From assembly GCA_003427395.1 (NCBI GenBank), contig BFEA01000001.1, positions 10,439,848 through 10,503,847 of the forward strand: a stretch of DNA of 64,000 nucleotides, given 5' to 3'. Each line of letters begins with the position of its first letter. Within the stretch, counting starts at the first letter, position 1. The notes beneath the pieces were generated by a model. The model made no database searches, was not told the DNA's origin, and saw only the letters and a program-made list of their open reading frames with translations. This document shows, piece after piece, positions 31,334 to 43,614 of the stretch. Both the position numbers and the translations under genes were made by a program. The stretch is from Chara braunii (Eukaryota > Streptophyta > Charophyceae > Charales > Characeae).

Positions 31334-32350
31334 ATGGTTGAAGAAGGTGGTTTCGCCATGATCCTGCTCTGGAGGAGCTTGTGCCTCAGCAAAGTGCTGC
31401 TGTGCGAGTCGGTACAGGACTCGATGCCTCCAGATCTTCGTGCTTTGCTGTTTCAGGGAAGGAATTTGTCTGCCTTCCTACGCGGCTATCATGGCTTCAG
31501 TCTCATGAAGATGTGGGACGAAAAAGCGATGTCGAGCATGTTGCCGTTGTTTGTCTGCAAAGAGTTGAGTGAGGAAATGTATACTCTTATGGTAAAGTCG
31601 CGGACATGGGGTGAGCTGAAAACCTCTCTGAAGTTAAGGTTTCCCGAGGGTGCAGTAGAGAGCCAACTTGGTGAAAGCCATGTGCAACTAGCTGAGAATG
31701 CGTCAACGCGAGGAGAGCTAAGTGGTATACAGAGGCAAGTTGGGGTATTGGAAGAAAGGTTGACGCGACTAGAAGAGGCCAGATATAGCAAGAGGAAGGT
31801 TTTTGAAGGTACGTCAAGTAAGCCGACTGGGCAGGATGGAGCAGAGGCAAGGGATGCTGATCGAGAGTCACTCCTCCGCAAAAGAACCCTGAGAAGGCGG
31901 GCTTGTGCTCAAGGGGGAGATGAAGGCGAGAGGTTGATTGAGGCAAAATTGGAACAGAAAACTAGCATAGCCCTGCCTATTGTTTCGTATGATCCGAAGA
32001 GGGGGGCTGTTGACGTGGAAGCGTCGTCAACTGCAGATAGGAGGGAGCGAAGGAGTAAGAGAGGGCGAGAACACTGGGCAAAGATGGTGTGTGATTGTTG
32101 TGAAAAGGCTGGTCATACCCCTCGAAGATGCAAAGAAAAGGGGATGACAGAGAAAAAAGAGGAGCCTGAACCTCCCAAGTTAACGAAAGCACAGCGGAAA
32201 GCGAGAAACCCGGCCCAGGGAAGTCAAGGTATTGGAAAGGGGCAGTGTTCGCGACAAGTAGCGGCCGCCCCACAAGAAGTGGGGCCCACAAGAAGTGGGG
32301 GACAAAGCAACACAAAAGGGGCCTCTGTCGACCGAGCGGGAACTAAATAG
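31334..32350 (+). CDS. gag: Giant element ORF2: Gag-like protein with CCHC knuckle
   Basis: An open frame of 338 codons with ATG start, intact. Residues about 35-110 look like a retrotransposon capsid region (LRALLFQGRNLSAFL, FVCKELSEEMYTLM, WGELKTSLKLRF). Residues about 125-150 form a short Leu/Glu/Arg heptad segment. A basic linker leads to a zinc knuckle C-x2-C-x4-H-x4-C at residues 253-266 (Cys codons at 32090, 32099 and 32129, His at 32114). A Lys/Pro-rich tail closes the protein. After the stop, another frame reads CCGHQPNKC near 32500, possibly a decayed second knuckle. No protease or pol frame follows. Gag of this kind would package element RNA, with enzymes supplied by another element. 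Confidence 0.75.
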   Translation: MVEEGGFAMILLWRSLCLSKVLLCESVQDSMPPDLRALLFQGRNLSAFLRGYHGFSLMKMWDEKAMSSMLPLFVCKELSEEMYTLMVKSRTWGELKTSLKLRFPEGAVESQLGESHVQLAENASTRGELSGIQRQVGVLEERLTRLEEARYSKRKVFEGTSSKPTGQDGAEARDADRESLLRKRTLRRRACAQGGDEGERLIEAKLEQKTSIALPIVSYDPKRGAVDVEASSTADRRERRSKRGREHWAKMVCDCCEKAGHTPRRCKEKGMTEKKEEPEPPKLTKAQRKARNPAQGSQGIGKGQCSRQVAAAPQEVGPTRSGGQSNTKGASVDRAGTK

Positions 32351-35268
32351 GCAGTGGGCGTCGTGTAATCAAGTGGGTCTGCGGCCGATGTATAATCCAT
32401 GTGTGTCATGGGCACAAGGCAGCTGTTTGGGCCCACAAATGAGCATGATGACGCTTGGGCCTCCCGCAATGCAGATCCGACCAACTTGACCTATGGGACT
32501 GTTGCGGCCACCAACCCAATAAGTGTCACAAGGCGGCGTGGCCGGTGGAGGAAGCCAAACACGGCAAACTGGAAGAGGCCGCGGGGATGGAGGACGAGGC
32601 AATGAAGGGCGTGGTGGCGGCAGAGGAGGCATTAGTGGGTGTGATGGACGTCGGCGGAACCATAAGTGGAATACAGGGAAGAGAAAGGTATGATAAACGG
32701 TAATTCAGATGGTAGCCGAGTAGGTAAAGTAGCGAAAGGAACGGGAAAGAGATGGTGGCGTGAAAGTTGATAAAAAGATGGGGTTAAAGAGAGTGTAGTA
32801 GTGCGAAGAGAGGAGTAACCCTAACCCTTAAGTTTGGAAAATATTCAGTCAGATGATGGTCCTGGATCGCCTTGGTTTGTTTTACCTTCAGTAGATTCAG
32901 TTGTATATACAAGGGCGTAGAGCTAGGATAGCAGGCTAACCAATTGTGTGATTTTAATTTCGTATTTTAGTCAGCAGGGAGCCTGACAATATACCAAGAG
33001 AGTTTCGTAATAATGGTCTGGTAAGGTAACCCGAGTTGTAGGCGGGAGGGACCCCAATAGAACAACTGTATATGTGGGGTATGTTAGGCCTGCCTCAAAT
33101 CGCGTTATTGGAATGTCTCAAGTGGATAGAGCAAGGAGTGGTTTTAAGGACATTATTACGAAATGAAGAGTCTATTCCACTAGACCTATCGTTGAGAGAA
33201 GAAGATATGAGACCTATTTTGTGTTTAGGTCAGGATGGTTGAACATGTGTGAGAAGTATGAAGGACTTGGGAAGAGACCTCAGCATATGTGAGGCAGACT
33301 CTCTAACCTAGAAGTGTAGTATATAAGGCTTGTGTATGAATGATTTTTTATGTTGCTTGGCTACTTAGATATGTCTTGAATTACTTGGATCCCTCCGATT
33401 TGAGGGGTGTGATTACGTCCTGATCAAGACTGTTTCAATTTTAGCTCTGGTCAGGGAGACCGCGATTTTTGTGTGATATCGATGCCAGTGTGAGTTGAGA
33501 TTGTTCAACTCTGTGTGTATATATATAATTCAAAATCATATTGGTTCGCTTTTGAGTTGGGATATTATGTTCTGAAGTGTATATTTGAGTTGAGATTTTA
33601 TCTGAGACTATCTCCTTATATATGACGATCACATTCACTCTCACATGTGTGGTTTTATCCTGATGTATGATGGTTTTGTGAGAGAGATGTATGAGGAACG
33701 TCTTATGTGTTTGTATTTTGAGAATGTGAATGAATTTGAACTGTCTACTCTTCGGTATACTCGTACGATCTGCCCATGGACGGGTGATAGGGCCGGGTAT
33801 AAGAAGAGGGAGTGCAGTCTGTCTTTGTGAAAGAGTGTGAGAATCCTAAAGGATCTAATGAGTTTTTTAGGCTCGAACGCTTTACCATGCCTAATGTTTA
33901 TTGTTGAGTTGTGATGAGGACCCATAAGTTGGTCCCTTTGTTTGAGTTGTTTTATGGTAAAGACGTCTTTGAGTGGGAACGCAGTCTTTTGTTTATTTGG
34001 AAGACTTATCTTTAGAGAGGGAAAATGTGTTAAAGAAAGGTCGCGTGAAAGTTCATCCTAAAAAGAGAAGGGATGACTGGGAGACCTATTGAGTGATACC
34101 TCCTTCATATGAAAGGTGGTTAATAAATTTAATGGCATGAAAAACTGATTTTGAATGATAAAGACTGACGAGAAGAACCAAGTTTTTTGTTTGGTCATTT
34201 GGTAAAATTTTGGAGGTCGCAAAAATGATTTATTTGGGAGACGTCGCTGAGAGGTGACCTTCTTACTCTGATCAAGTAGGGAGGTCACGGCCTCGTGAAT
34301 CTGGCGGTGATTTTGTTTTGTGAATGTGGAGAGGTTGTCGTGTTTCTCTGTGTTGTCCCACAGAGGACTGGTAAATACCTTTTATGTGTGACAGACCTTT
34401 GCGTAGTCCCACAGTAGGCCTGTATTGTTGCGACACACCGTCCAACCACTTGTGCTAATTTTAGGACATTTATGAGAATACCAAGCTAACGGTAAAGTTT
34501 AGCATCACTAGGGCACAACCCCTAGTGTCGGCTGCTGATCGGCATAACCTGAACAGTAGGCCTACGTCTTGCCAAGGGAGTAAAGACTTAAAAGGGTGTG
34601 GCCACCTAAGAGGGTCTTACTCCTGCGGAACGGCGTGGGATAGGAATCGAGTTGAGTCTTTTTGAGTCCTGATTGAATGCTTATCAGGAGAAAGTCTATC
34701 TCAGCGCAACCTGCGAAGGCACTACCGCTAAAATAACGACGCGGCCGTAGATCTGGCACGATCACCCAGGCTACCGTGGACCAAGATGGAGACCTAGCCT
34801 TCCTGTACTAGACTGCAGGAGGCGTTTGAGATAAGATTTATGTATATATATATATATGTTTCATTGCGAGAATTGTTGGAGGGAGGCAAAAGTGTCTTCA
34901 AAGTTCTCAGTTAGGGCTCGCGTCCCTAATTTTGGCCCTGCTTGCAGGGTAGAAATTAAGAACGCCTAATGAGGAGCTGACGTTTGTCTAGGACAAAGGG
35001 GAAATGACAACTGAGAGGGCCGCTGAGGCTTATGCTGTAGTACGTATGTCTAGTACACCGACATCCTAGTGTCAGGACAATAGAGACCCATGTTAGAATC
35101 CTGACGGCATATAGTTATATGGGCTTGGATTGTTGGAGGCCTCGAACCTGAGTCTGTTGGCTAATCGGATTGATTCCTTTCTCGTCAGCGTTTTGGATTA
35201 TGGTTGAACTGATAGTTTTTTTGATCCTGCGAAGCGACGGGGACGTCGCTTAATATGGTCCGGTAAGC
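32351..35268 (+). other. Giant element internal region without pol
   Basis: About 2.9 kb between gag and the 3' LTR. On all frames I find no RT (no YxDD), RNase H, integrase or protease motif; only short frames are present. A clear polypurine tract next to the 3' LTR is not visible; GAAGCGACGGGGACG at 35231-35245 is the closest. Confidence 0.7.
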
Positions 35269-38200
35269 TGTCGGTGCAAATACCCTTACAAGGGTATCCG
35301 CCCTGGCTTTTGCAAGTGACAAAAAATAAGTTTGGTTTCAAATCTAAGTATTTCGCACGAGGCGTTGCTGCGTCTGTGACTTACGTTGGCTGAAGGTTGA
35401 CTAGAATAGAGAGTGTGTAGGCGCGCAGGCTTGAGGCGCACGTGATTTGATTTATTGATGACTGAAGAACCGGCGTGATCGCCGACCATATTTTTATTTA
35501 TTTATGATTTGAATTATGATTAAAAATAGTTTTGCCTTTTGATTGGTGCGCTTGCCCATGACTTGTGCGACATGCGGAGGACGACGTCGACAACAATGTG
35601 ATTTTGAAGACGTTTCGGTAAATCTGCGCGTCGCGCAATATTCGCTTATTTAGGTGTCCGTCAGTGCTAGAACCAGCCTTGGGCCTAGCACTATTGGTTA
35701 CAGCGTCTGACTTTCATCTGAGAGATTCAGGGATCGAGATCGAGCATCGACGGCGCGGGATATCAGAGTAGCGCGAAGGGGCCGAGGGGTTGAGGGCCCG
35801 ACGGGGCTATCCCCCTTGGTTTTGCCGTCAGCGGAGTCGCAGCGGTGCCACAGTTCCTTTTTCAGTCATCGCTGGCAATTAAAATTTTCTAAATGTGTTA
35901 TTATTTATTGTCATTGTTAATTATTTTTATGTTTTGGTGTTCTCTGAATCAAGACGTGGCGCTGGGTTTGAGGACCGTCACGGCGGCCGAGGACCTTGAG
36001 CGCGCGCTTCCCTTAGTTGACCAACCGGGCTTTGTTGGGGGACCGTAGCAATGCCGCGGCAAGCTGCGGACCATGGGGGACCCATCGCTACTTCGGTCCT
36101 CAAAATTATCATTTGAATATTTGCTACTATCATTAAGATCTGCATTGGGACCCCCCCTCCGACTGGATCCATGCCTCGGGCCTACAGTAGCCCCGCAAAC
36201 TTGATTGTCTGTGTGTGGGCGACCGCTGGTGGCCAAAGGCAGTGGCGCAGTCCGCCTAACCGGAGCAGGCCAGAGGTAGACCAAGGGGAGGCTGTAGCGG
36301 GCTGGCAGCAAAGCCAGCTGACCACACTGCTCGTCGGGCGGAGTATAGAGGTGAAAGACTCATCGACCGTATGGTAATCGACCATTTTCAGGCTATCGCC
36401 TACGGAAAAGCTGACCAAACTGTGTTGGGCGTGGCGGGGCCGCCGTGGTCGGATGCTGCATCGGTGGCAGCGGGGCAGAGCAAGGCAGCGGAGCGACGGG
36501 AAGAGTGGAGTCGAAGTTTTCTAGGCAGGGCGAATTAGATTATGCAGTTAGTTTGTGGGTTAGAGTGCTGTGCAGGGAGGTTAGTGAGAAAAGCATCGCG
36601 CGAAGGTATAGCGGAGATAGAGGGAAAGTGGAGAAGAAGGAGGTGGATGAATGCATATCTCGCCCATTTCCGGACGAAATTGGGCGAGGGAGGACTCAAA
36701 CCGGGGGTTTTGGGGCATGGCGACCCCGATCCTGAAGTCATAATTAGTAAAAAGTTAGCAGAAGAAGATTTAGTAGAACAAAGTGCTGCGTGAAAGTGTC
36801 GGGAGAGGCGGATATGGCAGAGAGTGGGGAGCTTTGCCCATCCGATTTTTGACATAATCGGACGAGGGGAGCCGCGTTTTTGATGATTTGGAGTAAGATG
36901 GATGAGATGAAGAAATTAGTTCTGTTAACAAGTTAGTAGGAAGGTGGATATGGGAAAAGAAGGGGCTGCATGGAGGGAGGGAGGATAGCAGAAAGTCCAT
37001 GTATCTAACTTTTTTCAGGCGGTAGGTTCATTCAATTTTGCTCACTGTATCGATGGACGTAGCCGCCGCTTATCCCTCTGCACATACGATTTGAAGGCGA
37101 TATATACTTCTGCATTCTAGCGAGAGATTCATTTATCACTTGAAGATAGTGGGGCAGTTGATGCCACACGCATTGGTCGGAGTCGCGGTACGGCTCATAC
37201 GGGTCTCGATCCCGGTGCAGTTTTCTGTAGGCTACCATCATCGCTTCTGTTAGTGCTCTTGGCCTTCGCTCTGTCGGCGCATGATAACAACGGTGATCCC
37301 CATAGCAGTGGAGCTGACAAAGGAATAATGGGTCGTTAGAAAAGTGGAAGGATGAACGAGAAGAGAATGAGGAGATAGGCAAAAGGAAAGTCGAGCAGAG
37401 GCAGGGAAAATGTTGAGACTAAAGACTCACCTGCTCATTGATACGCTGCCCGAACTGAGGAGATTGCAGGCCTAGCTGCTGGCCAGTGGGCCACCCAATG
37501 CATTAGCCGAAGTGACGAGGAGTGCCCGCCACGGGGTGAAAAAACCTTACCTTGCAAACACACGTTGCCCAGTGAGCCACTGACAGTGGAGTAAGGTCCG
37601 CCGTGAAGATTTGCAGATTGACTGGTGTGCTGCCCTTTATAGCAAGCAGAGTAGTGTGAGTCCGACCACGGGCTGAATACTTGTTAGAGCTTGGTAAAGG
37701 CTACACAATCAGCACATGCGCACACTCCACCTGTTGAGTGACCAGCTAAACTGCGGTGACTGTTGTCATTATGGCATGAGAGGGGACCGAGCTTCGTGGT
37801 GCTGACCCGAGTCTGAAGCTATAGCTAGTCGGACTGCGCTGCTGTTACACTGTGGTGCTGTAGAAAGAAGACTGTCTTGAGCTGTAGCCTGTGCATTTCG
37901 GGTCACGAAGTTGTGGCATGGTTGAGTCTTTGAAGGAGGCAGAGTCGTCGTTTGTGAAGTGGGAGAGTCGCCAGGGAGTCAATGGTTGAATGATTTGACT
38001 TCAGTCGACCAGGCTGGTAAGCACTTCGGCCATCATTGTGGGGCCTTCAGGCGTGTCAAGGTATCAAGGCCCTCTCCCGCGAGTTGAGAGCACCCTCCTT
38101 GGATCTGAAAGACTGAATCATTCTTCCTCTGCCTAACTTACTCTAAGTCTAGTATATTGGTTACGAGAGGAAGACGACAGGCGGGATTGCAACCCGTAGG

Positions 38201-38540
38201 ACCTCATCAAGACTTTGTGGGGAGTCCACCCACCGATTGCAGGAGCTATGCCGGAACCTATGCGAGGTTCTGGAGGCAGGAAACCATCAGGTAAACCATC
38301 TTTGTCTGTATGACCCACCGTGTCCATGTTTGCCTATCTCCGTGTAGTTTGACTAATGTATGCATGTGATTGCCCCTATGATTTTACTTTCTTCCAAGAT
38401 TTAATCAGACTAATGGAAGGAGTGTGTGAGAGTGAAGCATAAGTTTCATCATTATTTCTGTCTGAAAACAAATTAAGGTATGAACTGGGGAAAGATTGGA
38501 GGAAGGCAGACTGCATGCGTTTAACTGGGTCAACCAAGGG

Positions 38541-39155
38541 CTGGGCATTGTTTCTAAGCTGAATGGTCCAGGGCTATGTTTATTTGGCTGTTTTATGAAG
38601 GGCCATATATTGTTTCTAAGTTGAATGGCGTGGTTGTTGTGTTTATTTCTGAGGGTTTGCCTGACTGAAGGGTTTAATTACTTGTTTCATTCTGAGGGAG
38701 AATTTTTGGTCTAAGGCTAAGCATTGTTTCTAAGCTGAATGGTTTAGCCTGAAACTAGGCATATAAGTATAAACTGAGTATAAAAGAAAGTACTTCACTT
38801 ATATTTGCATGTGAACTGGCAGTTGGGCATTGTTTCCAAGCCGAATGGTCCAGCGCTAAGCCATATCACTAAGAAGAAAAGGAAAACTGCAGAGTATAAT
38901 TGGAAGTAGTCTAGGCAAGCTGAACACTGTTTCCAAGCCGAATGGTTTAGTCCCCTGCCCATATTTGCATTTTGTTTTTCGAACAAAGTCAAAAAGTTAT
39001 TAAGTTTTGGATATTAAACAGTTTAAGGCGGGTAGGCATTGTTTCAAAGCCGAATGGTCTAGTCAAATGCCCAAAGAAGATAGAAGTAGTATTGCAACAT
39101 GTTCATGTATATCTTAAAGGCACGTTAGACATTGTTTCTAAGCTAAATGGTCTAG
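38541..39155 (+). repeat. Array of seven stem-loops (type I), 3' LTR
   Basis: Same order and spacing as in the 5' LTR. Several arm substitutions relative to the 5' LTR keep pairing. Copy 5 has CTGAA/TTTAG (G-T wobble) where the 5' LTR has CTGAA/TTCAG. Copy 7 has TTAGA/TCTAG (wobble) where the 5' LTR has CTAGA/TCTAG. Confidence 0.85.
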
Positions 39156-39446
39156 TATTGTGCTATATATAAGTTGGATATAAGCGTTGAATCATTTGAG
39201 GGTTTCATGAACTATCTTATATAAAGTGACTTGGAGCTGGTGAGAGTACTTATCTTTGTGGTTTGGCGTTGCATGTGACTGAGTGAGATTACTACTTGGT
39301 CTGAGTTACGGTTTGATAGGTAGTTGCTTTAGACGCTCGCCACATGCTAGAGTCATAGGAGTTAGTTTCAATTTCTGCATTATTTTGGCTAAGTTTATTT
39401 TTACTTAGGTCGAAATCTGCATTTTCTGGGATCATTTATTATACTT

Positions 39447-39755
39447 GGTTTTGTATAAATTTTGGTAAGCGACTTTCTCTACGGGAAGTGCAACCGAAAT
39501 TTCTACAAAACCAAGGAGTTAGTCAGATTTTGTCTTTTTCATGGTCCAGTTTTTCAGACTTTTTGGCTTAGTAAAAATTTGGAAAACCTTCTTCTCTAAA
39601 GGAAGTGTTGCCCAAATTTTTACTAGTTCAGGGAGTTAAACAAAATTTGACTTTCCAGAATTATAATTGATTTTTGTTTTCATATTTGAGTTATTATAAA
39701 TTCTGATAAGACATTTTTCCTACGGGAAGCGTTGCCGACATTTTCTTAATTTAGA
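39447..39755 (+). repeat. Three long stem-loops (type II), 3' LTR
   Basis: In the second hairpin the inner stem is CTTC...GAAG where the 5' LTR has CTCC...GGAG, a double change that preserves a base pair. The outer arms of the first hairpin pair as GGTTTTGTA with TACAAAACC. Confidence 0.8.
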
Positions 39756-41308
39756 GGAGTTAGGTTTTATTTTGACAGGTGACAATCTTGGAAATCCACT
39801 CTATATAGAGCAGATTCTGCCAGGGTCTACCTTTCTTTTGGCACTTTCTTAGAGGTAGACTCGGTTTACGACTCAACTCCAATCCACTTTTGTCACTCAA
39901 GCTAAAGGCTTTAGTGTTGTGATTTGAATTGTTTTGTTGTGTTTTCGCCCGGACTTTATTTGAATGGTCATTTAAAGAAAAATATTGAGTATTTTATTTT
40001 GAGAATTGCACAAAGAGTGAGGCTTGTATGGCTAAAAGCAAGGGGTGTGAGTGTAGAGAATGGTTGAAGTTGACCCCGTGTAGTGCATGAACTTTTTGGT
40101 TGAATCTTTGATGTGATTGCAGGTATGTTTGGTGATTAAGACTTTGGATTTGACTGTCTGCGCTCACATACATATATATATGGCTAAGAGGAGTCCCACT
40201 GTGACTGTGAGAAGTGATCGTCCTATATTAATAACCCTCTATATATATGTATTCAGTGTTTCGTGTGGCCTACTGTGACCGCGCGTAAGGGTTAAACAGA
40301 TTATGTTTTCAAAGAAAATGAGACTTCCCCTTTTTAACATTTGTTTTTTAGAATTTTTATGGTTGGACGTTATAATCCGTGGCAGTCATCAAAGTCAAAC
40401 CCCTTTATTTCTCTCGAGGCCGTAGATGATGGAGCTGGTCTCTAGGGCAATAAGAGTTGATTGTCACCACAGGTATGAACCTGTGTACCACCCACGCTCC
40501 GCAGGGTGCAGAAGAGGGTGTGGTTTTCAACCTCACTTGGCGGTTGTCCACCGTCGAGAGATCACCCCCAAAGGCGCGTATCAGCCGACACTTGAGTGTT
40601 GAATGCGACCCTCGAGATTAACAAGGACCGCATAAGCATGGGTACTACATAGTACGCCATCATTGCGACTGCTTGCGTATGTTTGCATTGAGAGTCGATA
40701 TGAGTTAGCCCGGCGTCCGCGCAATTTTATACTAAGTCTCACACGCGTCGCGTATCTGATTTCCGCATCGGAGAGTTATGGGAAGACTACTAAGGGACTA
40801 GAAGTGTGGTCGCATTGTTTGTTTTGTGTCGTTTCGTGTATATGTACGTGTGCGTGTTTTTTATGTTCTTTGGAGTGTGGGATGCGTCATAGTCGACCAG
40901 CGACGAGTCGCACTTAGGACCTCAGCCGCCCAAGACGTCGGTTCGCGTGCGGGTCCGATAGAGGCGTATTACCACGCGTACACCCTATGCTACAGCGAAC
41001 GAGAAACGCCCTCGGCTGGTCCACCTCTGCGATTGCAACTGATTAGCTTTCGTATTGTGGTCGGTAGCTCGGCGGGGATACGCCCATCGAAGGGAGATGA
41101 CAACTCCCCTAAGGTTGAGGTAAGTCGTGCCTCGCATAGGCTCTATCCTGTCGTAGGGGTTCGCGAGAGGTATGGCTGACGCACTCGGCCAGAGCGGCTT
41201 GCGGAAGATCCATATGCATTTGCGACGAGGATTAAAACCAACTCCTGTGTGACGCGGCCGTGGAGGTCCCTCACTGCCTTGTGCGGTGCCGGACGGATGG
41301 GCTTGACA

Positions 41309-41378
41309 CCTGGCCCCCTTTCGCAAACCAAAACACTCCGACCGGAAGGCAGTGCAGGGGGTGAGGTTGAACGTCACA
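41309..41378 (+). repeat. LTR A, right end (70 bp)
   Basis: Matches the last 70 bp of LTR B (59810-59880) and ends AACGTCACA. It completes the LTR started at 19946 and marks the right flank of the giant insertion. Confidence 0.85.
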
Positions 41379-41692
41379 TATTCCCGGTACGTCATGGCCC
41401 CCTTGAAGTCTAAACCGGTTGGTACTAGTACCACTCGCCGGACGTGCTCTGCGCCACCCATTCGCTGTAACAAAAAGGGTGGCAACCTCATTCGTACGTT
41501 TTTACTTGGCAGGGTGAAGGTACCTGCCATAGCGGTTTTTACTTCTGTCGTTACGTTATCTAACTCAGGTTCTGCAAACGCAAACCCCTCCCGCCATGTT
41601 AGTTGCCATGATCCTTTGAACATATACAGGGGGCCATCCCTAGATGCCAAAGTGATCGCAAAGGTACACCGACTTTCCTCCGACAGATACAA
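41379..41692 (-). pseudogene. Family X gene, upstream part (interrupted by LTR A)
   Basis: About 104 codons on the minus strand, open from 41692 to the LTR junction. Blocks are CTFAITLASRDGPLYMFKGS, LTWREGFAFAEPELDNV, GTFTLPSKNVRMRLPPFLLQ and GGAEHVRRVVLVPTGL, ending MTYREY at the junction; the frame resumes at 19945. The upstream start is not resolved. Function unknown. The TLPS...LPPFL...GG pattern recurs at 43615-43866 and in the giant element ORF1. Confidence 0.6.
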
Positions 41693-42469
41693 CGTCTCTT
41701 TAGCATAGATGCACTCCGGGAGATCCAGATTTCAGGCCCCAATTTTGTCCGTCGCATGCCATTATAGTTTCACTATCAGATATACTGCATCCTCCACAAA
41801 CTTTATACCTACCCAGTCCATTACCGGGTTACTCACCCCACTACTTGTTGACATGCTTATCTCCACCCTACTATCCGTTTTGCGTGGTGGCAGGATCCTA
41901 ACTGGTCTGTCTTCCCAGAGCGTCCGTCTTCAAGCCATCACGTTGCGTCTTCTTGTTTCTCCGTTTGCGGTCGGCAATTATATCCACAAAATTTTACGTG
42001 TTTGTCTTAGTCTTCCTTAATTTACAGAGCTGGTTTTCTGTATATACATTAATTCATCGTCTTTTTCCCGTTCAATGCATGTTTTGACCCTTTACATGTC
42101 TCTCTGACGCCCTACTTGCTCGAGAGCTAGTTTTCTTTAGTCAAAACCATAGGGATTCAAACAATAAGAACACGTTGCCTAAATAAGAGGGGGTCGTCGC
42201 CACCTCGTGGCGAAGTATAACATTTCTCGTTTCGTAATCCACCTCGGTCCGATCGTCCCTGACTGCTCTTAAGATGATGAGGACCTCCTAAGCCCTGTCA
42301 TTGTAGAAAGACCATTCTTCCAACGAGATTTTGTAAAACTCGTCGGACAGCCACGAGAACTCGAGGTATACATCGTCTAGGGATTCCACTACTCTGTAAA
42401 TATGTTCATAACACAAACGGTTATCGGGTAGTCGAAAATTCAGGAATGAAAATTCTGAAGTGAGAGTTT
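41693..42469. other. Stretch without recognisable gene
   Basis: Short frames only; possibly decayed sequence between family X segments. A minus-strand frame at 42288-42533 (PDNRLCYEHIYRVVESLDDV) looks coding-like, but I do not recognise it. Confidence 0.4.
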
Positions 42470-42860
42470 TTGGCCGTCTGAAAATCCTGAATGGTCCTGA
42501 AGTGGTGAAAGGTCCGAAGACCCTGAAAACCACCTGTTTAGGCAGGCTGCATCCTAAAGTGGTGAAGGGTGTCCTAAAGTGGTAAAGTGAGAGTTTTGGG
42601 CAGTTTGAAAATCCTGAATGGTTCTGAAGTGGTGAAAGGTCTAAAGACCATGAAAACCACCCTTCACCACTTGAGGATGCAGCCTGCCTAAACAGGTGGT
42701 TTTCATGGTCTTCGAAGCTTTAAGCACTTCAGGACCATTCAGGATTTTCGGACCTGAATGGTTATGAAGTGGTGAAAGGTCCGAAGACCCTTAAAACCAC
42801 CTGTTTAGGTAGACTGCATCCTGAAGTGGTGAAGGGTGTCCTGAAGTGGTGATGAAAAAT
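42470..42860. repeat. Compound direct and inverted repeats (foldback)
   Basis: A segment starting GAAAATCCTGAATGGT(C/T)CTGAAG and containing GGTGAAAGGTC, AAAACCACC and CTGTTTAGG occurs in plus orientation at about 42478, 42605 and 42755. It occurs in minus orientation at about 42661-42755 (TTCACCACTTGAGGATGCAG ... CAGGATTTTC). The inverted pair could fold into a stem of about 90 bp. Confidence 0.8.
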
Positions 42861-43614
42861 ACGACTGTTGTTAACCTTCTCTCGTTCATAACCCCCGGAC
42901 CAATTTGCCACAAAGCTCAACATCTAGGCCTGGGCTGATTGACACAACAGCCTGAATTCCTCCCATCCTCCCATAAGGACTTTGTTGCTAATCTCATCTC
43001 ATCCCTCATTGACAAAACTATTTGCCTGATTTTTAGTCCAATGTTATGCTTCTCCTAAGATCCATATCGGGTCTTGTCCGGATGCTAACGTTGTGCAAAA
43101 CAGATGCCAACCTTTTTGCAACAGACAAATTGTTTCGAGGAACTCCACATCCCCCTTAACCATCTCGTCCCATCCTTCATCTTCCCTTATCGAGCTCCAT
43201 ATTCGTTCTACCCAGAAATATGAGAATTCTGAAGCGATCTCCAACTCGACCCAGCCACAGATAGTTCATCTCCACTTGTTTCTTGATGGTATGGACATTT
43301 CTACTCCCCCTCTGAGTTATCTTGGTCTCCATCCCCTAAGCTTGCGATCATTTAGACACTATTCTCTAGCCATCTTCCTACTTGCACGACGCTAACCACC
43401 CATTCCACCCGTGCCTGTGAGCCCTTCTTCTTAGAAGTTTCAATCCTCTGTCTCGTTTTACTCCTCTGCGTCGATGAAGTCGTCTTCCTCTTCGCAGAAT
43501 AACTCCCCTAGCTCATTCAAAAAAGTTTATCATATTGCCACATGCTTGTAAACTATCTTCCAATGCGTGGGGCTTGGGACATAGACGTCATCCATGCTAA
43601 GACAATTTAACATC

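Larger units (their letters stand above)
22334..41308 (+). mobile_element. 19-kb retroelement with giant LTRs, gag but no pol
   Basis: Two long direct repeats begin TGTCGGTGC (22334 and 35269) and end with GACA (27619 and 41308). The left repeat is followed after 2 bp by a perfect tRNA-Asp-type primer site. The flanks (22250-22333 and 41309-41378) are the two halves of one LTR A, which fixes the whole block as one insertion. The internal region (27620-35268) holds a family X ORF and a gag with a CCHC knuckle, but no protease, RT, RNase H or integrase that I can find. This fits a non-autonomous gag-only (TR-GAG/LARD-like) element. The expected 5-bp target duplication is not recognisable (CCCAT left, CCTGG right). 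Confidence 0.85.
35269..41308 (+). repeat. 3' giant LTR (6.0 kb)
   Basis: Collinear copy of 22334-27619, starting TGTCGGTGC and ending TTGACA. It carries the tRNA-like segment near 35695, type I hairpins at 38541, 38601, 38715, 38821, 38919, 39030 and 39124, and type II hairpins at 39447-39755. It has the 902-bp segment missing from the 5' LTR and lacks about 155 bp near 36505. No ORF of note is inside. Confidence 0.88.

Noticed and set aside
32817-32832. TAACCCTAACCC word resembling a telomere repeat
   Set aside because: Only two units, not an array, and not the usual plant TTTAGGG register.
22334-41308. Simple segmental duplication explanation for the 22.3-27 kb and 35.3-39.8 kb similarity
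   Set aside because: TG...CA ends, a primer site at the left copy's inner border and flanks that form one interrupted LTR fit LTRs better.
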